Shown here: positions 34,743 to 44,316 of the stretch, piece by piece | Layout of the letters: each line of letters opens with the position of its first letter | How positions within the stretch are numbered: position 1 is the first letter of the stretch | From: Ktedonobacteraceae bacterium | GTDB lineage: Bacteria; Chloroflexota; Ktedonobacteria; Ktedonobacterales; Ktedonobacteraceae | Reading direction: 5' to 3' | Length of the DNA stretch: 64,000 nucleotides | Assembly: GCA_035653615.1 (NCBI GenBank) | Contig: DASRBN010000040.1 | Location: 1-64,000 of the forward strand | Position numbers and translations under genes: made by a program | The notes under the pieces: generated by a model | The model's input: the letters and a program-made list of their open reading frames with translations, nothing else | The model's database searches: none | Told to the model about the DNA's origin: nothing

Positions 34743-35840
34743 ATGCCCAAAAAAACAGGGCTTTTTAGCCTGCTGGTAGCTATCGCTACGCTCGCGCTGT
34801 TCCTGTTGCCGGGAACAGCCCTTGCTCGTCCCACTTCCGGTGGAGGAGTGTACCAGAGGACAAACCTGGTTTCAAATCTCCCCGGCAAGGCCCCCATTAC
34901 CGACTCGAACCTGGTCAATCCCTGGGGCATCTCGTACAGCCCTATGGGACCGTTCTGGATCTCCGATAACGGCACCGGACTCTCCACCCTCTATGATGGC
35001 AAGGGAAATATCCAGCCGCTGGTCGTCACCATTCCCCCACCTATGGGTGGAACAACTTCCGCGCCGACCGGTACCGTTTACAACAGCAACAGCAAGGCTT
35101 TTGTGGTGACGGAGAACAAGAAGTCCGGCGCAAGCCTCTTCCTGTTCTCTACCGAAGATGGCACGATCTCGGGCTGGAATCCTAACGTTGACCCGACAAA
35201 TGCTATTCTGGGGGTTGATAATTCAAAATCTGGCGCGGTCTATAAGGGCCTGGCAATCGCGACAAATCAGTCCGGCACCTTCCTCTACGCTACCAATTTC
35301 CGTGCCGGGACAGTCGATGTTTTCGACAAGAATTTCGTCCTCACCAAACTCTCCGGCTCGTTTACCGACCCGAATCTGCCCAAAGGATACGCGCCTTTCG
35401 GCATCCAGGCCTTCGGCAGCAACATCGTGGTGACCTACGCGAAGCAGGACAAGGCGAAGCATGATGATGTTCCAGGCCTGGGCCATGGATTTGTCGATGT
35501 TTTCGATACCAATGGCAATCTCGTCAAGCGCTTGATCAGCCAGGGCCAGCTTGACTCGCCCTGGGGACTTGCCATGGCGCCCGCCAACTTCGGGATATTC
35601 AGCGGCGATTTGCTGGTGGGCAACTTCGGCAATGGGCATATCAACGCCTACGATCCCAATAGTGGCATGTTGCTCGGTACGCTGATGAACAGTAAAGGCA
35701 AGATCATCAAAATTGATGGGCTATGGGGCTTAATGTTTGGCAATGGCGGCCAGGCCGGCCAGACCAATCAACTCTTCTTCACCTCGGGCTTACATGATGA
35801 AGCAGATGGTCTCTTCGGCATGATTACACAGATTGCTTAG
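34743..35840 (+). CDS. Secreted TIGR03118-family protein
   Basis: A 365-residue protein with a Sec signal peptide (MPKKTGLFSLLVAIATLALF, then ALA near 28) and the family opening YQRTNLVSNLPG...DSNLVNPWGIS, SDNGTG and STLYDG. The rest has the repeating strands of a beta-propeller (PWGLAMAPANFG, GNFGNGHINAYDP). The ATG at 34743 follows AAAAGGAGG. Function is not established for the family; a cell-surface or extracellular location is expected. It stands alone between a histidine kinase and the epimerase gene. Confidence 0.88.
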   Translation: MPKKTGLFSLLVAIATLALFLLPGTALARPTSGGGVYQRTNLVSNLPGKAPITDSNLVNPWGISYSPMGPFWISDNGTGLSTLYDGKGNIQPLVVTIPPPMGGTTSAPTGTVYNSNSKAFVVTENKKSGASLFLFSTEDGTISGWNPNVDPTNAILGVDNSKSGAVYKGLAIATNQSGTFLYATNFRAGTVDVFDKNFVLTKLSGSFTDPNLPKGYAPFGIQAFGSNIVVTYAKQDKAKHDDVPGLGHGFVDVFDTNGNLVKRLISQGQLDSPWGLAMAPANFGIFSGDLLVGNFGNGHINAYDPNSGMLLGTLMNSKGKIIKIDGLWGLMFGNGGQAGQTNQLFFTSGLHDEADGLFGMITQIA

Positions 35841-35913
35841 ATTTGAACTTCAGCAGAAGAGCAAGGTTATCCGGCGGCTCCGGGAGTCGCTGGATAACCT
35901 TGCTGAAGTCCAT

Positions 35914-36987
35914 CTATTTCGGCTCTACACCCAGCCCGTCTTTTATGCCGGATACATCATATATTCCCCCGCGCTGCTCGTAGCCGCCCGTAAACGGGTC
36001 CTCGGCCAGCAGCATCGGTGTATCCAGGTCGATGTAGCGGAAGCCGCCCAGGCCGGCGACGAAATGGGCAGCGGCGCTGGCGGCGAGCCGTGACTCCATC
36101 ATGGCGCCGATCATCAACTGTGTGTGGGTGGCGCGGCAAACGGCGGCGATGTCCAGCGCCTCTACGATGCCGCATTTCATCAATTTGATGTTGATGACAT
36201 TAACCGCTCCCATAGCGATCAAATGAGCAACGTTGGCGGCGCTATAAGCGCTTTCATCGGCGGCCACGGGCACGGTGGTGTGCCGCGTGACGTAGCGCAG
36301 TCCCTCGTAGTCTTCTTTGGGGACGGGTTGTTCCATCAGCAAGGGCCGGATATCGCGGTCGTCCAGCGCCTCCAGGCACAGCAAAGCCTCGTTCGCCGTA
36401 TAGCCCTGGTTCGCGTCGAGCGTCAGACCCAGCCCAGGAGCTGCCTCGCGCACTGCTTCCACTCGTTCGACATCTTCGCGCAGCTCGCTGCCAACTTTGA
36501 TCTTAATACTGTGGATACCGCGTGCAGCAATATCCTTTGCCAGTTCGTAGGCATGTTCCGCGGTGACCAGGGGAATGCTCATATCCGTCTCGACCATCGT
36601 ACCTGCTCCGCCGAAGAAGACATAAAGGGGAATGCCGTAGGAACGGGTCAGCGCGTCGAGCAGCGCCATCTCCATGGCGGCACGAGCAGTAGCCTGGCTG
36701 AAATAGACGCTGTGCATCAGTTTCGAGAGGATACGCCACTGAGCCGCGTCTTTTCGCTCGATTAGAGCAGCGCAGCCTCGCGCGGCAGCAAGCGCCGTTT
36801 CCTGCGACTCACCTGTGCTGGGCGGAAAAGGCGCGCCCTCCCCATATCCGGTGCTGCCATCCTCGAGTGTGAGCGTGACGAGTATGTTGCGCGCCTCGGA
36901 AACGCTGCCCGTAGCAATGGTAAATGGCTCGAGCAGCGGAATATTGAGCGGCTCAACGGTAATAGAACGAATGGTTGTGCCTGACAT
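35914..36987 (-). CDS. Enolase-superfamily dipeptide epimerase
   Basis: A 357-residue protein of the muconate lactonising/mandelate racemase group, most like L-Ala-D/L-Glu epimerases that recycle murein peptides. Key parts are the capping domain, SIKIKVG (catalytic Lys of the KxK motif), LDANQGY (metal Asp), MEQP (metal Glu), ADES (metal Asp) and NIKLMKCG (second catalytic Lys). The start at 36987 follows GAGGAAAAG, 7 bases after the stop of ddl. The position directly behind D-Ala-D-Ala ligase and MurF supports a cell-wall peptide role. The exact dipeptide specificity is not readable. Confidence 0.85.
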   Translation of the reverse strand: MSGTTIRSITVEPLNIPLLEPFTIATGSVSEARNILVTLTLEDGSTGYGEGAPFPPSTGESQETALAAARGCAALIERKDAAQWRILSKLMHSVYFSQATARAAMEMALLDALTRSYGIPLYVFFGGAGTMVETDMSIPLVTAEHAYELAKDIAARGIHSIKIKVGSELREDVERVEAVREAAPGLGLTLDANQGYTANEALLCLEALDDRDIRPLLMEQPVPKEDYEGLRYVTRHTTVPVAADESAYSAANVAHLIAMGAVNVINIKLMKCGIVEALDIAAVCRATHTQLMIGAMMESRLAASAAAHFVAGLGGFRYIDLDTPMLLAEDPFTGGYEQRGGIYDVSGIKDGLGVEPK

Positions 36988-36994
36988 CTTTTCC

Positions 36995-38116
36995 TCACAA
37001 ACTCGTGCGATTGCGCTGCCTGTCGGCATGACGTTCGATAGCCAGTTCGATCAAGCGGTCCAATAGTTCGGCGTAAGGCATACCGCTGGCCTCCCATAGC
37101 TTAGGATACATGCTGATCTCGGTGAAACCAGGCATCGTGTTCACTTCGTTGATATAGACCTTGTTCGTGCCTTTCTCAATGAAGAAATCCACACGCGCCA
37201 GGCCGCTGAGGTCGAGCGCGAGAAAGGCCCGTACAGCCTGGCGGCGCACCTCTTCCGCGATTTCCTGGGGAATATCGGCAGGGATCAGAATCTGGGATTT
37301 GCCGTCGATGTACTTGGCACGGTAGTCGTAGAACTCGTTGCTGGAGATGACCTCGCCTACAACGGAAACGATTGGCTCGTCGTTGCCCAGTACGGCGCAT
37401 TCAACCTCGCGGCAGTCGATGCCGCGCTCAATGATAATCTTGCGGTCGTATTCTGCCGCCATGTTAATAGCGTGTTCCAACTCATGCCGTTCGTGAGCTT
37501 TGCTCACCCCGACGCTAGATCCCAGGTTGACCGGTTTGACGAAGCAGGGATAGCCAAGCGTTTCTTCCACTGTGTTCAGAATGACTTCGGGCGAGCGTTC
37601 CCACTCATGACGGCGAAATACGAGATAGTCGGGTGTGGGCAGACCAACGGAATGGAAGATCATCTTCATCTTCTCCTTGTCCATCCCCAGCGCCGAACCA
37701 AGCACGCCGCAACCAACATAGGGCACATTTGCCATTTCGAGCAAGCCCTGCAAGGCGCCATCTTCGCCATACGTGCCGTGCAACACGGGAAAGATCACAT
37801 CCAGCGCGCCTCGATTACCGGGTACTTCGCCGCCTTCCAGAGGGATGAGCCGCCGTAAGTGTGGGTCGCCGGTAAGGGTGACCGCCGTCGTCTGCTCATC
37901 TGCGGTGTCCTCGCCAACGCTTTGTTCCGCCGCTATGAGCTGGCGTGGCTCGGTACCCAGCAGCCACGAACCCTCCTTCGTAATGCCAATCGGCACAACC
38001 TCGTATTTATCTTTATCCAGGTTGGCCATGACAGAATTGGCGGAGGCCAGCGAAACCTCGTGTTCGCCTGAACGCCCGCCAAAGATCAGGCCAATACGTA
38101 TCTTCTTTTCCGCCAT
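36995..38116 (-). CDS. ddl: D-alanine--D-alanine ligase
   Basis: An ATP-grasp ligase joining two D-Ala for peptidoglycan precursors. The N terminus is [20 protein letters not shown], with an ATP-binding region [24 protein letters not shown], and the metal site near [18 protein letters not shown]. The 373-residue length is typical of the longer Ddl group. It lies between murF (51 bases upstream) and the dipeptide epimerase, forming a leftward cell-wall cluster. All key motifs are present. Confidence 0.96.
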   Translation of the reverse strand: MAEKKIRIGLIFGGRSGEHEVSLASANSVMANLDKDKYEVVPIGITKEGSWLLGTEPRQLIAAEQSVGEDTADEQTTAVTLTGDPHLRRLIPLEGGEVPGNRGALDVIFPVLHGTYGEDGALQGLLEMANVPYVGCGVLGSALGMDKEKMKMIFHSVGLPTPDYLVFRRHEWERSPEVILNTVEETLGYPCFVKPVNLGSSVGVSKAHERHELEHAINMAAEYDRKIIIERGIDCREVECAVLGNDEPIVSVVGEVISSNEFYDYRAKYIDGKSQILIPADIPQEIAEEVRRQAVRAFLALDLSGLARVDFFIEKGTNKVYINEVNTMPGFTEISMYPKLWEASGMPYAELLDRLIELAIERHADRQRNRTSL

Positions 38117-38132
38117 GTGTAATCCTCCTTAT

Positions 38133-38158
38133 GTCATTCTGAGCGCAGCGAAGAATCT
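38133..38158 (+). repeat. Dispersed repeat, family 2
   Basis: The unit begins GTCATTCTGAGCGCAGCG and continues AAGAATC. It recurs at 63939-63964 and inverted at 63982-64000, with a diverged copy starting at 63854. Here it sits in the 51-base gap between murF and ddl. Confidence 0.7.
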
Positions 38159-38167
38159 CTAATGAAG

Positions 38168-39595
38168 TCAATCGAACATCGTCATCATCGTCTCCATACG
38201 CATGCCCCGCGATCCTTTCAGTAGCACCAGGTCCGTCGCCTGCACCTGCTGTCGTAGCACCTCAGCGGCGGCATGTTTAGCCTCTGCCAGCTCAGCTTCA
38301 TCCTCAACATCAGCCGGAAAGTAATAGATATGATCAGATGGCATACCGGATAGAATCGCTCCTTCCAGGTAGTACCGTGCCATGTCTCCCACCGCGATCA
38401 GGTAATCTACGTTACCGGCCAGCGCCTCGCCACTCATGCGATGCTCCGCACGCGCGTAGCGACCCAGTTCGAAGATATCGCCCAGCACGGCCCAGCGTTT
38501 GCCCCCTGGTGGCAGTTCCGCGGTCTGTATAGCCTGGACGATGGCGACGATTGATTGACGATTGGCATTGTAGGTATCGTCAATCAGTATGCTGCCGTTT
38601 GGCCCGGCCTTGATTTCGCCTCGCCCCCGGGCAGGAGTAAGACTTTCGAGCGCGGCACCGATATCCTCAAGCTGCATCTCGGCGGCACAGCCAGCGGCGG
38701 CGGCGGCCAGCGCCACAATCACACCGTGCGCGCCCGGTATATGGAGTTGTACGCGCACCTGCTGTTCATGATAATGCAGCGTGAAGCTCTGCCCTCGCAG
38801 CGTATCACCCGCGATATCGCTCCCGCGCACTTCCGCCTCCTCACTAAGGCCATAGTAAAGCACGCGCGCATCCGTCTTTGCAGCCATACCGCGCACATTG
38901 GGATCATCGTAGTTCAGGATCGCGATGCCCTCTGGCGCCAGCACCTGCACCAGTTCGCTTTTAGCAAGAATCACCCGCTCCTGCGATCCAAAGTATTCCA
39001 GGTGAGCCGCTCCCACATTCGTAATAATTGACCAGTTGGGTCGCGCGATGGTCGTTGAGAGCCAGGCCAGCTCTCCTACCCATTGCGCTCCCATCTCCAG
39101 CACCGCATAACGATGCTCTGGCTCCAGCCGCAGCAGCGTCAGTGGATAGCCAACCTCGTTATTATAAGATGCGAAGGTCTTGAGTGTTGGACCCTGCTGG
39201 CTTAGCACCGCCGCCGTTGCTTCCTTGGTACTTGTTTTGCCATTGCTCCCTGTAATGCCGATGAAGGTTGTATTCTTCTGCCGTGCGGCGCGCACGCGAG
39301 CAGTAGCATGCAAAGCCGCGATCGTATCCGGCACCACAATTTGCAGAAAATCCGCCGGAACATCACCGGATGGTTCCGTACAGAGCACCGCCGCCGCCCC
39401 CGCCCTTGCCACCGCCGGAATGAATTGATGCCCATCCACGCGCACCCCTTTTATCGCCACAAAAAGATTACCCCGTTCGATCATGCGGCTATCGTGCTGT
39501 GCCGCGGAAAAGATCATCTCGGGGTCGCTTGCTACTGAACGTTGCAGGTGTACGTTATCCTGATTGCCTTGCAATATGTCCTGGAGGGTAAACAT
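38168..39595 (-). CDS. murF: UDP-MurNAc-tripeptide--D-Ala-D-Ala ligase
   Basis: A Mur ligase (475 aa) that adds D-Ala-D-Ala, the product of the neighbouring Ddl, to the UDP-MurNAc tripeptide. It has an N-terminal substrate domain (DSRMIERGNLFVAIKG), the ATP loop GITGSNGKTSTKE, a central NVGAAHLEYFGS, and a C-terminal domain with DDTYNANRQS and LLKGSRGMRME. It is the first gene of the leftward murF-ddl-epimerase cluster. All motifs are intact. Confidence 0.96.
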   Translation of the reverse strand: MFTLQDILQGNQDNVHLQRSVASDPEMIFSAAQHDSRMIERGNLFVAIKGVRVDGHQFIPAVARAGAAAVLCTEPSGDVPADFLQIVVPDTIAALHATARVRAARQKNTTFIGITGSNGKTSTKEATAAVLSQQGPTLKTFASYNNEVGYPLTLLRLEPEHRYAVLEMGAQWVGELAWLSTTIARPNWSIITNVGAAHLEYFGSQERVILAKSELVQVLAPEGIAILNYDDPNVRGMAAKTDARVLYYGLSEEAEVRGSDIAGDTLRGQSFTLHYHEQQVRVQLHIPGAHGVIVALAAAAAGCAAEMQLEDIGAALESLTPARGRGEIKAGPNGSILIDDTYNANRQSIVAIVQAIQTAELPPGGKRWAVLGDIFELGRYARAEHRMSGEALAGNVDYLIAVGDMARYYLEGAILSGMPSDHIYYFPADVEDEAELAEAKHAAAEVLRQQVQATDLVLLKGSRGMRMETMMTMFD

Positions 39596-39689
39596 GCCGC
39601 TATATCCTCAACTGCTTAGAGCGATAATAAAAAAGATTATACCATAAGGATGAAATGGCTAAACAGCATACTAAGAAATAATTAGCTAC

Positions 39690-39719
39690 TTGACAAAGAT
39701 AAGTATAATGTGGTATAGT
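39690..39719 (+). promoter_or_regulatory. Promoter for the YceI gene
   Basis: TTGACA at 39690-39695 and TATAGT at 39714-39719 are separated by 18 bases, a good sigma-70-type match, 60 bases before the ATG at 39779. Confidence 0.55.
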
Positions 39720-39778
39720 TGCTATAGCTAATGAAGCTACTAACAATCTGATAGAGACAAATAAGGAGAACACCTGCT

Positions 39779-40342
39779 ATGGCATGGGAAATTGATCCAT
39801 CACATTCAGAAGCGTCTTTTGTTGTAAAGCACATGATGTTCGCGACCGTTCGCGGGCACTTCAATGTTTTGAGCGGTCACCTGCATATTGATGAGCAGCA
39901 CCCGGAAAATTCCTGGGTTGACGCGCAGGTCGATGCAGCGAGCGTAGATACCCGTGATGAGCGCCGCGATGGCCATCTGAAATCGCCAGATTTCTTCGAT
40001 GTGCAGAACTATCCAATCATTACTTTCAAGAGCACCAAAATTGAGCGTGTCAACGGCAATGAGTACAAGGTGACCGGCGACCTGGCGATGCGCGGCGTCA
40101 CCAGGCCTGTAACATTCAAAGCTGAATATTATGGCACGGGCAAGAATCCCTGGGGTATGACGGTTGCGGGCCTGAGCGCAAAAACGAAGATCAATCGCAA
40201 AGACTGGAACCTCAACTGGAATCAGGCGCTGGAGGCCGGCGGCTGGCTCGTCAGCGACGAAGTTACTATCGAGATCGACCTTGAGGCTGTTCAGAAGCCC
40301 GAGCAAGTCGCGGAACAGGCTGCTGCTGAGGCGAGAGCGTAA
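39779..40342 (+). CDS. YceI family protein
   Basis: A 187-residue YceI-type lipocalin-like protein: WEIDPSHSEASFVVKHMMFATVRGHF at the start, VDARDER-like VDTRDERRDGHLKSPDFFDV in the middle, and VTGDLAMRGVTRPVTF. The family binds isoprenoid-type lipids in an eight-stranded barrel. No signal peptide is present, so this copy would be cytoplasmic. The C-terminal 15 residues (EQVAEQAAAEARA) are an extra charged tail. AAGGAG lies 12 bases before the ATG. Confidence 0.92.
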   Translation: MAWEIDPSHSEASFVVKHMMFATVRGHFNVLSGHLHIDEQHPENSWVDAQVDAASVDTRDERRDGHLKSPDFFDVQNYPIITFKSTKIERVNGNEYKVTGDLAMRGVTRPVTFKAEYYGTGKNPWGMTVAGLSAKTKINRKDWNLNWNQALEAGGWLVSDEVTIEIDLEAVQKPEQVAEQAAAEARA

Positions 40343-40420
40343 GACAATAGGTTTGAACAAAATACTATGGTAAGCGATGCCGGCCGGTGATGAGTTTTCA
40401 CAACATAGTCCGGCAATGAG

Positions 40421-40470
40421 CGCGGGCCGATGAATCGGCGACCTGGATGCGCCGATTCATCGGCCCCTAT
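40421..40470 (-). repeat. Dispersed palindromic repeat between convergent genes
   Basis: Two palindromic cores (GGGCCGATGAATCGGC and GCCGATTCATCGGCCCC) face each other around 9-10 bases, making a strong stem-loop. It lies between the convergent YceI and WD40 genes and may end transcription from both sides. It is the longest copy of this repeat family in the window. Confidence 0.7.
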
Positions 40471-40492
40471 GAATTATTATCGTTGATCTATC

Positions 40493-41974
40493 TTATGCCA
40501 CCCACACCTTCACTGTGCCACCGCCCGTTTCAGAATCTTCAGCCGAGGTGATGTATTTACCGTCAGGGGACCACGCCAGGGTGCGCACTTCACTCGCATG
40601 ACCATGGTAGGTATAGAGCGTTTTGGCGTTCGAGGCCTTCCAGATCTGTACTGTTGTATCCGCGCCGCCGGAGGCAATGCGCGTGCCATCAGGCGACCAT
40701 GCTAGAGTATCAACACTGCCGCTATGGCCTCTATAGGTCAATACCGTTTGACCCGTCATAGGATTCCATATCTGAACAGTACCGTCATAGCTCGCTGATG
40801 CGACCAGTTGCCCGTTGGGCGACCATGCTACCCCATTGACATAGCTCGAGTGACCCCTGTAGGTCGTGATCGTTTGCCCTGTCAGGGCATTCCATACCTG
40901 TACCGTGTCATCAAGGCTGGACGAGGCGATATATTTGCCATCAGGCGACCATGCCACTTGAGTGACATAGTTGCTATGCCCTTGATACGTAGTGATGATC
41001 TTACCTGTCGAAGTATTCCATACATCCACGATATTGCCATAGCCGCCGTCCAGCGCTGATGCCATGTATTTGCCATCGGGCGACCAGGCCGTTGAGTAGA
41101 CCATGCTGCCGCCACTAAACAAAGTCGCGTTTACACGAGAAGAGAAATACGGGCTACTCGTGGATTGCTGTATGGCGAAAGGCTGTTGTGAAGATGGGAA
41201 GGTGATGTATAGCTTCCCCGTTTTGGCGTTCCATATCTGCACGTTTGCGCTGCTATCTGCAATACGCTGTCCATTCGGAGACCATGCTACAGAAAGTATG
41301 CTGGGACCACCATTAGGGTTGGGGTTGTATATGAAGACATGTTTACCAGTCGTCGCATCAAACTCGCGTACATCAATATCTGTACCTATAGCGATGCGCT
41401 GGCTGTTGGGCGACCATGCGACCGAGTAGATATTGTAGTTGCTGTGATAGCTATACAGTGTCTTCCCCTGAGCTTGAGGCGAACTGGCCGCGGTAACAGT
41501 GGGAGATGCTTTTTGAACCGGCGCGCCCGTATGCGAGGAATTGCCTACCTGCATGTTCCCATGATGAGCAAAGCTCAAAACAACAATCATGCTGCCAACT
41601 AGAAGGGTGAGAAATAGCACTGCTGCGAAAATGCCTGAGCGATGTTGCAATCTTTCCCACCTGGATACGCTACGGGTAGTGGTAATCATATGTGGCGACC
41701 TTTCCTGTCGATATTTCAGTAGATCAACGGCGTTGTGCCCTAAAATGTTGCGAGGACGAGAGGGCGTCCTCTCGCTCCACTCCTTCTTATGATCGGCAAG
41801 ACGTTCCCACACGCGTTCCAGTGAATGAGCATCTTTCGCGGCATATGGCCGGTACGTAGTATGAAGATCGCGCACCAGGCGGGCAGCAGGTGAGTAGTCA
41901 GAAGCCTCTACAAAGAGCCGCTCGATCTGGTCATCGACATCTTCAGGAGTGGGAAAGTCAGCGTGTTTGTCCAT
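40493..41974 (-). CDS. Membrane-anchored WD40 protein paired with an ECF sigma factor
   Basis: A 493-residue protein. Residues 1-110 are cytoplasmic and helical, a hydrophobic helix is near 115-135 (FAAVLFLTLLVGSMIVVLSF), then a Ser/Thr-rich stretch and about seven WD40 repeats with the recurring VAWSPDGKYIAS pattern. The WD40 propeller would be outside the membrane. The gene begins 15 bases after the stop of the ECF sigma factor on the same strand, where an anti-sigma factor normally sits. The N-terminal part may bind the sigma factor and the propeller may sense a signal; this is inference, and no classical zinc anti-sigma motif is seen. Confidence 0.88.
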   Translation of the reverse strand: MDKHADFPTPEDVDDQIERLFVEASDYSPAARLVRDLHTTYRPYAAKDAHSLERVWERLADHKKEWSERTPSRPRNILGHNAVDLLKYRQERSPHMITTTRSVSRWERLQHRSGIFAAVLFLTLLVGSMIVVLSFAHHGNMQVGNSSHTGAPVQKASPTVTAASSPQAQGKTLYSYHSNYNIYSVAWSPNSQRIAIGTDIDVREFDATTGKHVFIYNPNPNGGPSILSVAWSPNGQRIADSSANVQIWNAKTGKLYITFPSSQQPFAIQQSTSSPYFSSRVNATLFSGGSMVYSTAWSPDGKYMASALDGGYGNIVDVWNTSTGKIITTYQGHSNYVTQVAWSPDGKYIASSSLDDTVQVWNALTGQTITTYRGHSSYVNGVAWSPNGQLVASASYDGTVQIWNPMTGQTVLTYRGHSGSVDTLAWSPDGTRIASGGADTTVQIWKASNAKTLYTYHGHASEVRTLAWSPDGKYITSAEDSETGGGTVKVWVA

Positions 41975-41989
41975 ACCGATTCGTCCTCG

Positions 41990-42520
41990 TCAGTGTTGCT
42001 CGTAGATGGTTCGCAAGAGTTTCAGCGTGCGAGAGAGCAGCATCCGAACCGATCCCTCGCTTTTCTCAAGAATGGCAGCAATTTCGGAGCAACGCATGCT
42101 GTTGCCGAAACGTAATCGCAATACTTCCTGTTGGAGCGCCGGCAGCTCCTTCAACTTTACATGCAGGTGCGCATATTCCTCATTGCGCAGGGCCACCTGG
42201 TCGGGAGCGAGTTCCTCGTTCTCGAACACCGTGTCTGCCGCCTGCATCAAGTTTATGCTGGCATGCCGTGTTGAGCGCCGGTAGTGATCTACTACCTTGT
42301 TGCGCGCGACCGCCCAGAGCCAGGATTGCTGCTCATTTTCGACCAGCTCCGCGAATTTGCTGTGTTCCATCGCCGCCAGAAACACTTCCAGCAGCAGGTC
42401 TTCAGCATCCTCGCGATATGCGGTATGCCGGCAGAGATAGGCAAAAATGACCGGCGCGTACTGCCGGTACATGACAGCGATGGGTGAATCATCACGTGCC
42501 GTGTATTGGTGCTGCTGCAT
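41990..42520 (-). CDS. ECF-type RNA polymerase sigma factor
   Basis: A 176-residue sigma-70 family factor. Region 2 is visible as IFAYLCRHTAYREDAEDLLLEVFLAA with WLWAVARNKVVDHYRR, and region 4 as LPALQQEVLRLRFGNSMRCSEIAAILEKSEGSVRMLLSRTL. Regions 1 and 3 are absent as usual for ECF factors. It is the upstream gene of a two-gene unit with the membrane WD40 protein, its likely regulator. Confidence 0.93.
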   Translation of the reverse strand: MQQHQYTARDDSPIAVMYRQYAPVIFAYLCRHTAYREDAEDLLLEVFLAAMEHSKFAELVENEQQSWLWAVARNKVVDHYRRSTRHASINLMQAADTVFENEELAPDQVALRNEEYAHLHVKLKELPALQQEVLRLRFGNSMRCSEIAAILEKSEGSVRMLLSRTLKLLRTIYEQH

Positions 42521-42745
42521 GCGTCCTCTTCTAGTTGAGATCTCACCCTTTATATCGCTGCTGGCATAAAAATGTCACAGGCAGGGACCAGGGCCTCCAG
42601 GATTTGACCTGGGATGGCTCAACTTTTAAATGACCTGCCACCGTGGATATTTATTGCTATATGCTCCTGCATACTCTATAATAAGGTAGCCGTAAGAGAA
42701 CGGTCTTAAAAGGTGCAGGAGGTACCTTAAGAGGAGGGTGTGGCC

Positions 42746-43430
42746 GTGTTCAACCCTATAGGCCGTGAGGATCAGCTGCAGGGCAATAATCGCCTTATCC
42801 AGATTGTGAGCCGGGGCAATCCCGCCGCTATCGATTCGCCAGCGCATGTCTATCTCCCCGTGCCACTCACTCCGCTCATTGGACGCCAACAGGACGTGGA
42901 GGCTGTGACAAACCTGTTGCGGCGCGCCGATGTTCGTCTTGTCACCCTTACCGGCACAGGCGGTATTGGCAGAACACTTACGGCAGACGATCAATTTCCC
43001 TATTCCTCCGGTAGAGAAGACCAGGTATGATCGCCTGGTCGCGGCCATACGCGCCACCCTGGACCCGGCTATCTTCGCGATTGCCTGGGCTAAGGGCCGC
43101 GCGTCAACTGTTGAGCAGCTTATCAGCGCGCGCGAGCAAGATGTGCTACTAGATAGAGGGGCGCAGGGCAACGAGCCCGAGGTAGAGCATATCTACTCGT
43201 CTCCTTCTCTGCTGCCCACTGCTTCGTTGGCCTATCCCGCCGGGCTGACTCAGCGAGAAGTGGAGGTACTGCGCCTGGCCGCACGCGGGCTGACCAACAA
43301 TGAGATAGCCAGAGAATTGGGACTGAGCGAAAAAACCATCGCTCATCATCTCACTCATATCTTCAACAAAACATCCAGTGACAATCGCGCCGCTGCTGTT
43401 GCTTTTGCCATCCATCATAGCCTCGCTTGA
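42746..43430 (+). pseudogene. LuxR-type ATPase regulator with large internal deletion
   Basis: The 5' part encodes [19 protein letters not shown] and [12 protein letters not shown], the start of a STAND/NB-ARC ATPase regulator. After about 42,975 the frame changes and the sequence continues with AWAKGRASTVEQLI and a complete LuxR HTH (LTQREVEVLRLAARGLTNNEIA). Normal members have 700 or more residues between these parts, so most of the ATPase and sensor domain has been deleted. The GTG at 42746 follows AGAGGAGG. A short HTH-only product from the second frame might still be made, but there is no clear start for it. Confidence 0.75.
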
Positions 43431-43645
43431 TGACTCCATAGGTATTTCTTCCCATATTATCTGTTTCTCCAGTGTCAGAATTGCTCCAAAATTTAGAAAT
43501 TATTCCGATGTTAAAGCGAATTGTAGAACGTATACTTCGATCATCGGATACTGTAGGGTAGAATTGAGCGGGGTCTGCTCTGATTCGTTCACCTCTTTAT
43601 GCTTATGTTCTGCCTATTAATTCAATGAGATGAAGGTACACGACG

Positions 43646-44257
43646 ATGCATACACCTGTTTCGCTACGCACTATTTGCCATGTTATGCTTTCACTCTGGC
43701 CCTGTCTGCTCTGCCTGTTCCTGCCTGGCTTAATCGAAGTTGTCTCGAATCGCCCGGCTACAGATGGGTCTGAATTTCAGGCGTTCTACCAGGAGAACCT
43801 GCGTCCCATTTATCGTTATATCTATAGCAAAGTGAGAAACCGTGAAGAGGCCGAGGACCTCACCTCTCAAGTTTTCCTCAAGGCCATCCGCCATCTTGAT
43901 TTCAATCACAGTTCACAAGGCAGGCGCAAATGGCTCTATCAAGTTGCCCGGACGACTATCACTGACTTCTGGCGCGCTCACTATAGCATGTCCTCAATCT
44001 CCCTGGAAACGTTGCTCGAATCTGATTGGGATGGACCTCTCGATGACTCCTCCATTGAAGAGAACGGCAACGCTACAGAACGCGTTCATCGCATTCTGGA
44101 GGCGCTGCCGGAACAATATCGAGCAGTCCTGACTTGCCGTTTCCTGCTCGGCCTCTCCATCAAAGAAACCGCTGTGAAATTGAACCTGACCGAAGTCAAC
44201 GTCAAAACATTACAGTTTCGTGGCCTCAAACGCGCTGTCGATCTCGATGACCAGTAG
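43646..44257 (+). CDS. ECF-like sigma factor with hydrophobic N terminus
   Basis: A 203-residue protein. Residues 45-200 are a normal ECF sigma factor: region 2 with YIYSKVRNREEAEDLTSQVF and WLYQVARTTITDFWR, region 4 with LPEQYRAVLTCRFLLGLSIKETA. Residues 13-34 (VMLSLWPCLLCLFLPGLIEVV) are a membrane-helix-like stretch that sigma factors do not have. ATG at 43646 follows GAAGG with normal spacing, and no ATG or GTG lies between it and the sigma domain. Either the factor is membrane-tethered, or translation starts at an unusual codon. No anti-sigma gene follows. Confidence 0.82.
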   Translation: MHTPVSLRTICHVMLSLWPCLLCLFLPGLIEVVSNRPATDGSEFQAFYQENLRPIYRYIYSKVRNREEAEDLTSQVFLKAIRHLDFNHSSQGRRKWLYQVARTTITDFWRAHYSMSSISLETLLESDWDGPLDDSSIEENGNATERVHRILEALPEQYRAVLTCRFLLGLSIKETAVKLNLTEVNVKTLQFRGLKRAVDLDDQ

Positions 44258-44316
44258 GGTGGGGATGATCCTCCGGCATTTGCTATAATCAGGGGGGATA
44301 CTGAAAGGAGTTGCTC

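Noticed and set aside
42626-43171. 181-codon minus-strand frame
   Set aside because: Antisense to the LuxR-type pseudogene, with low-complexity composition.
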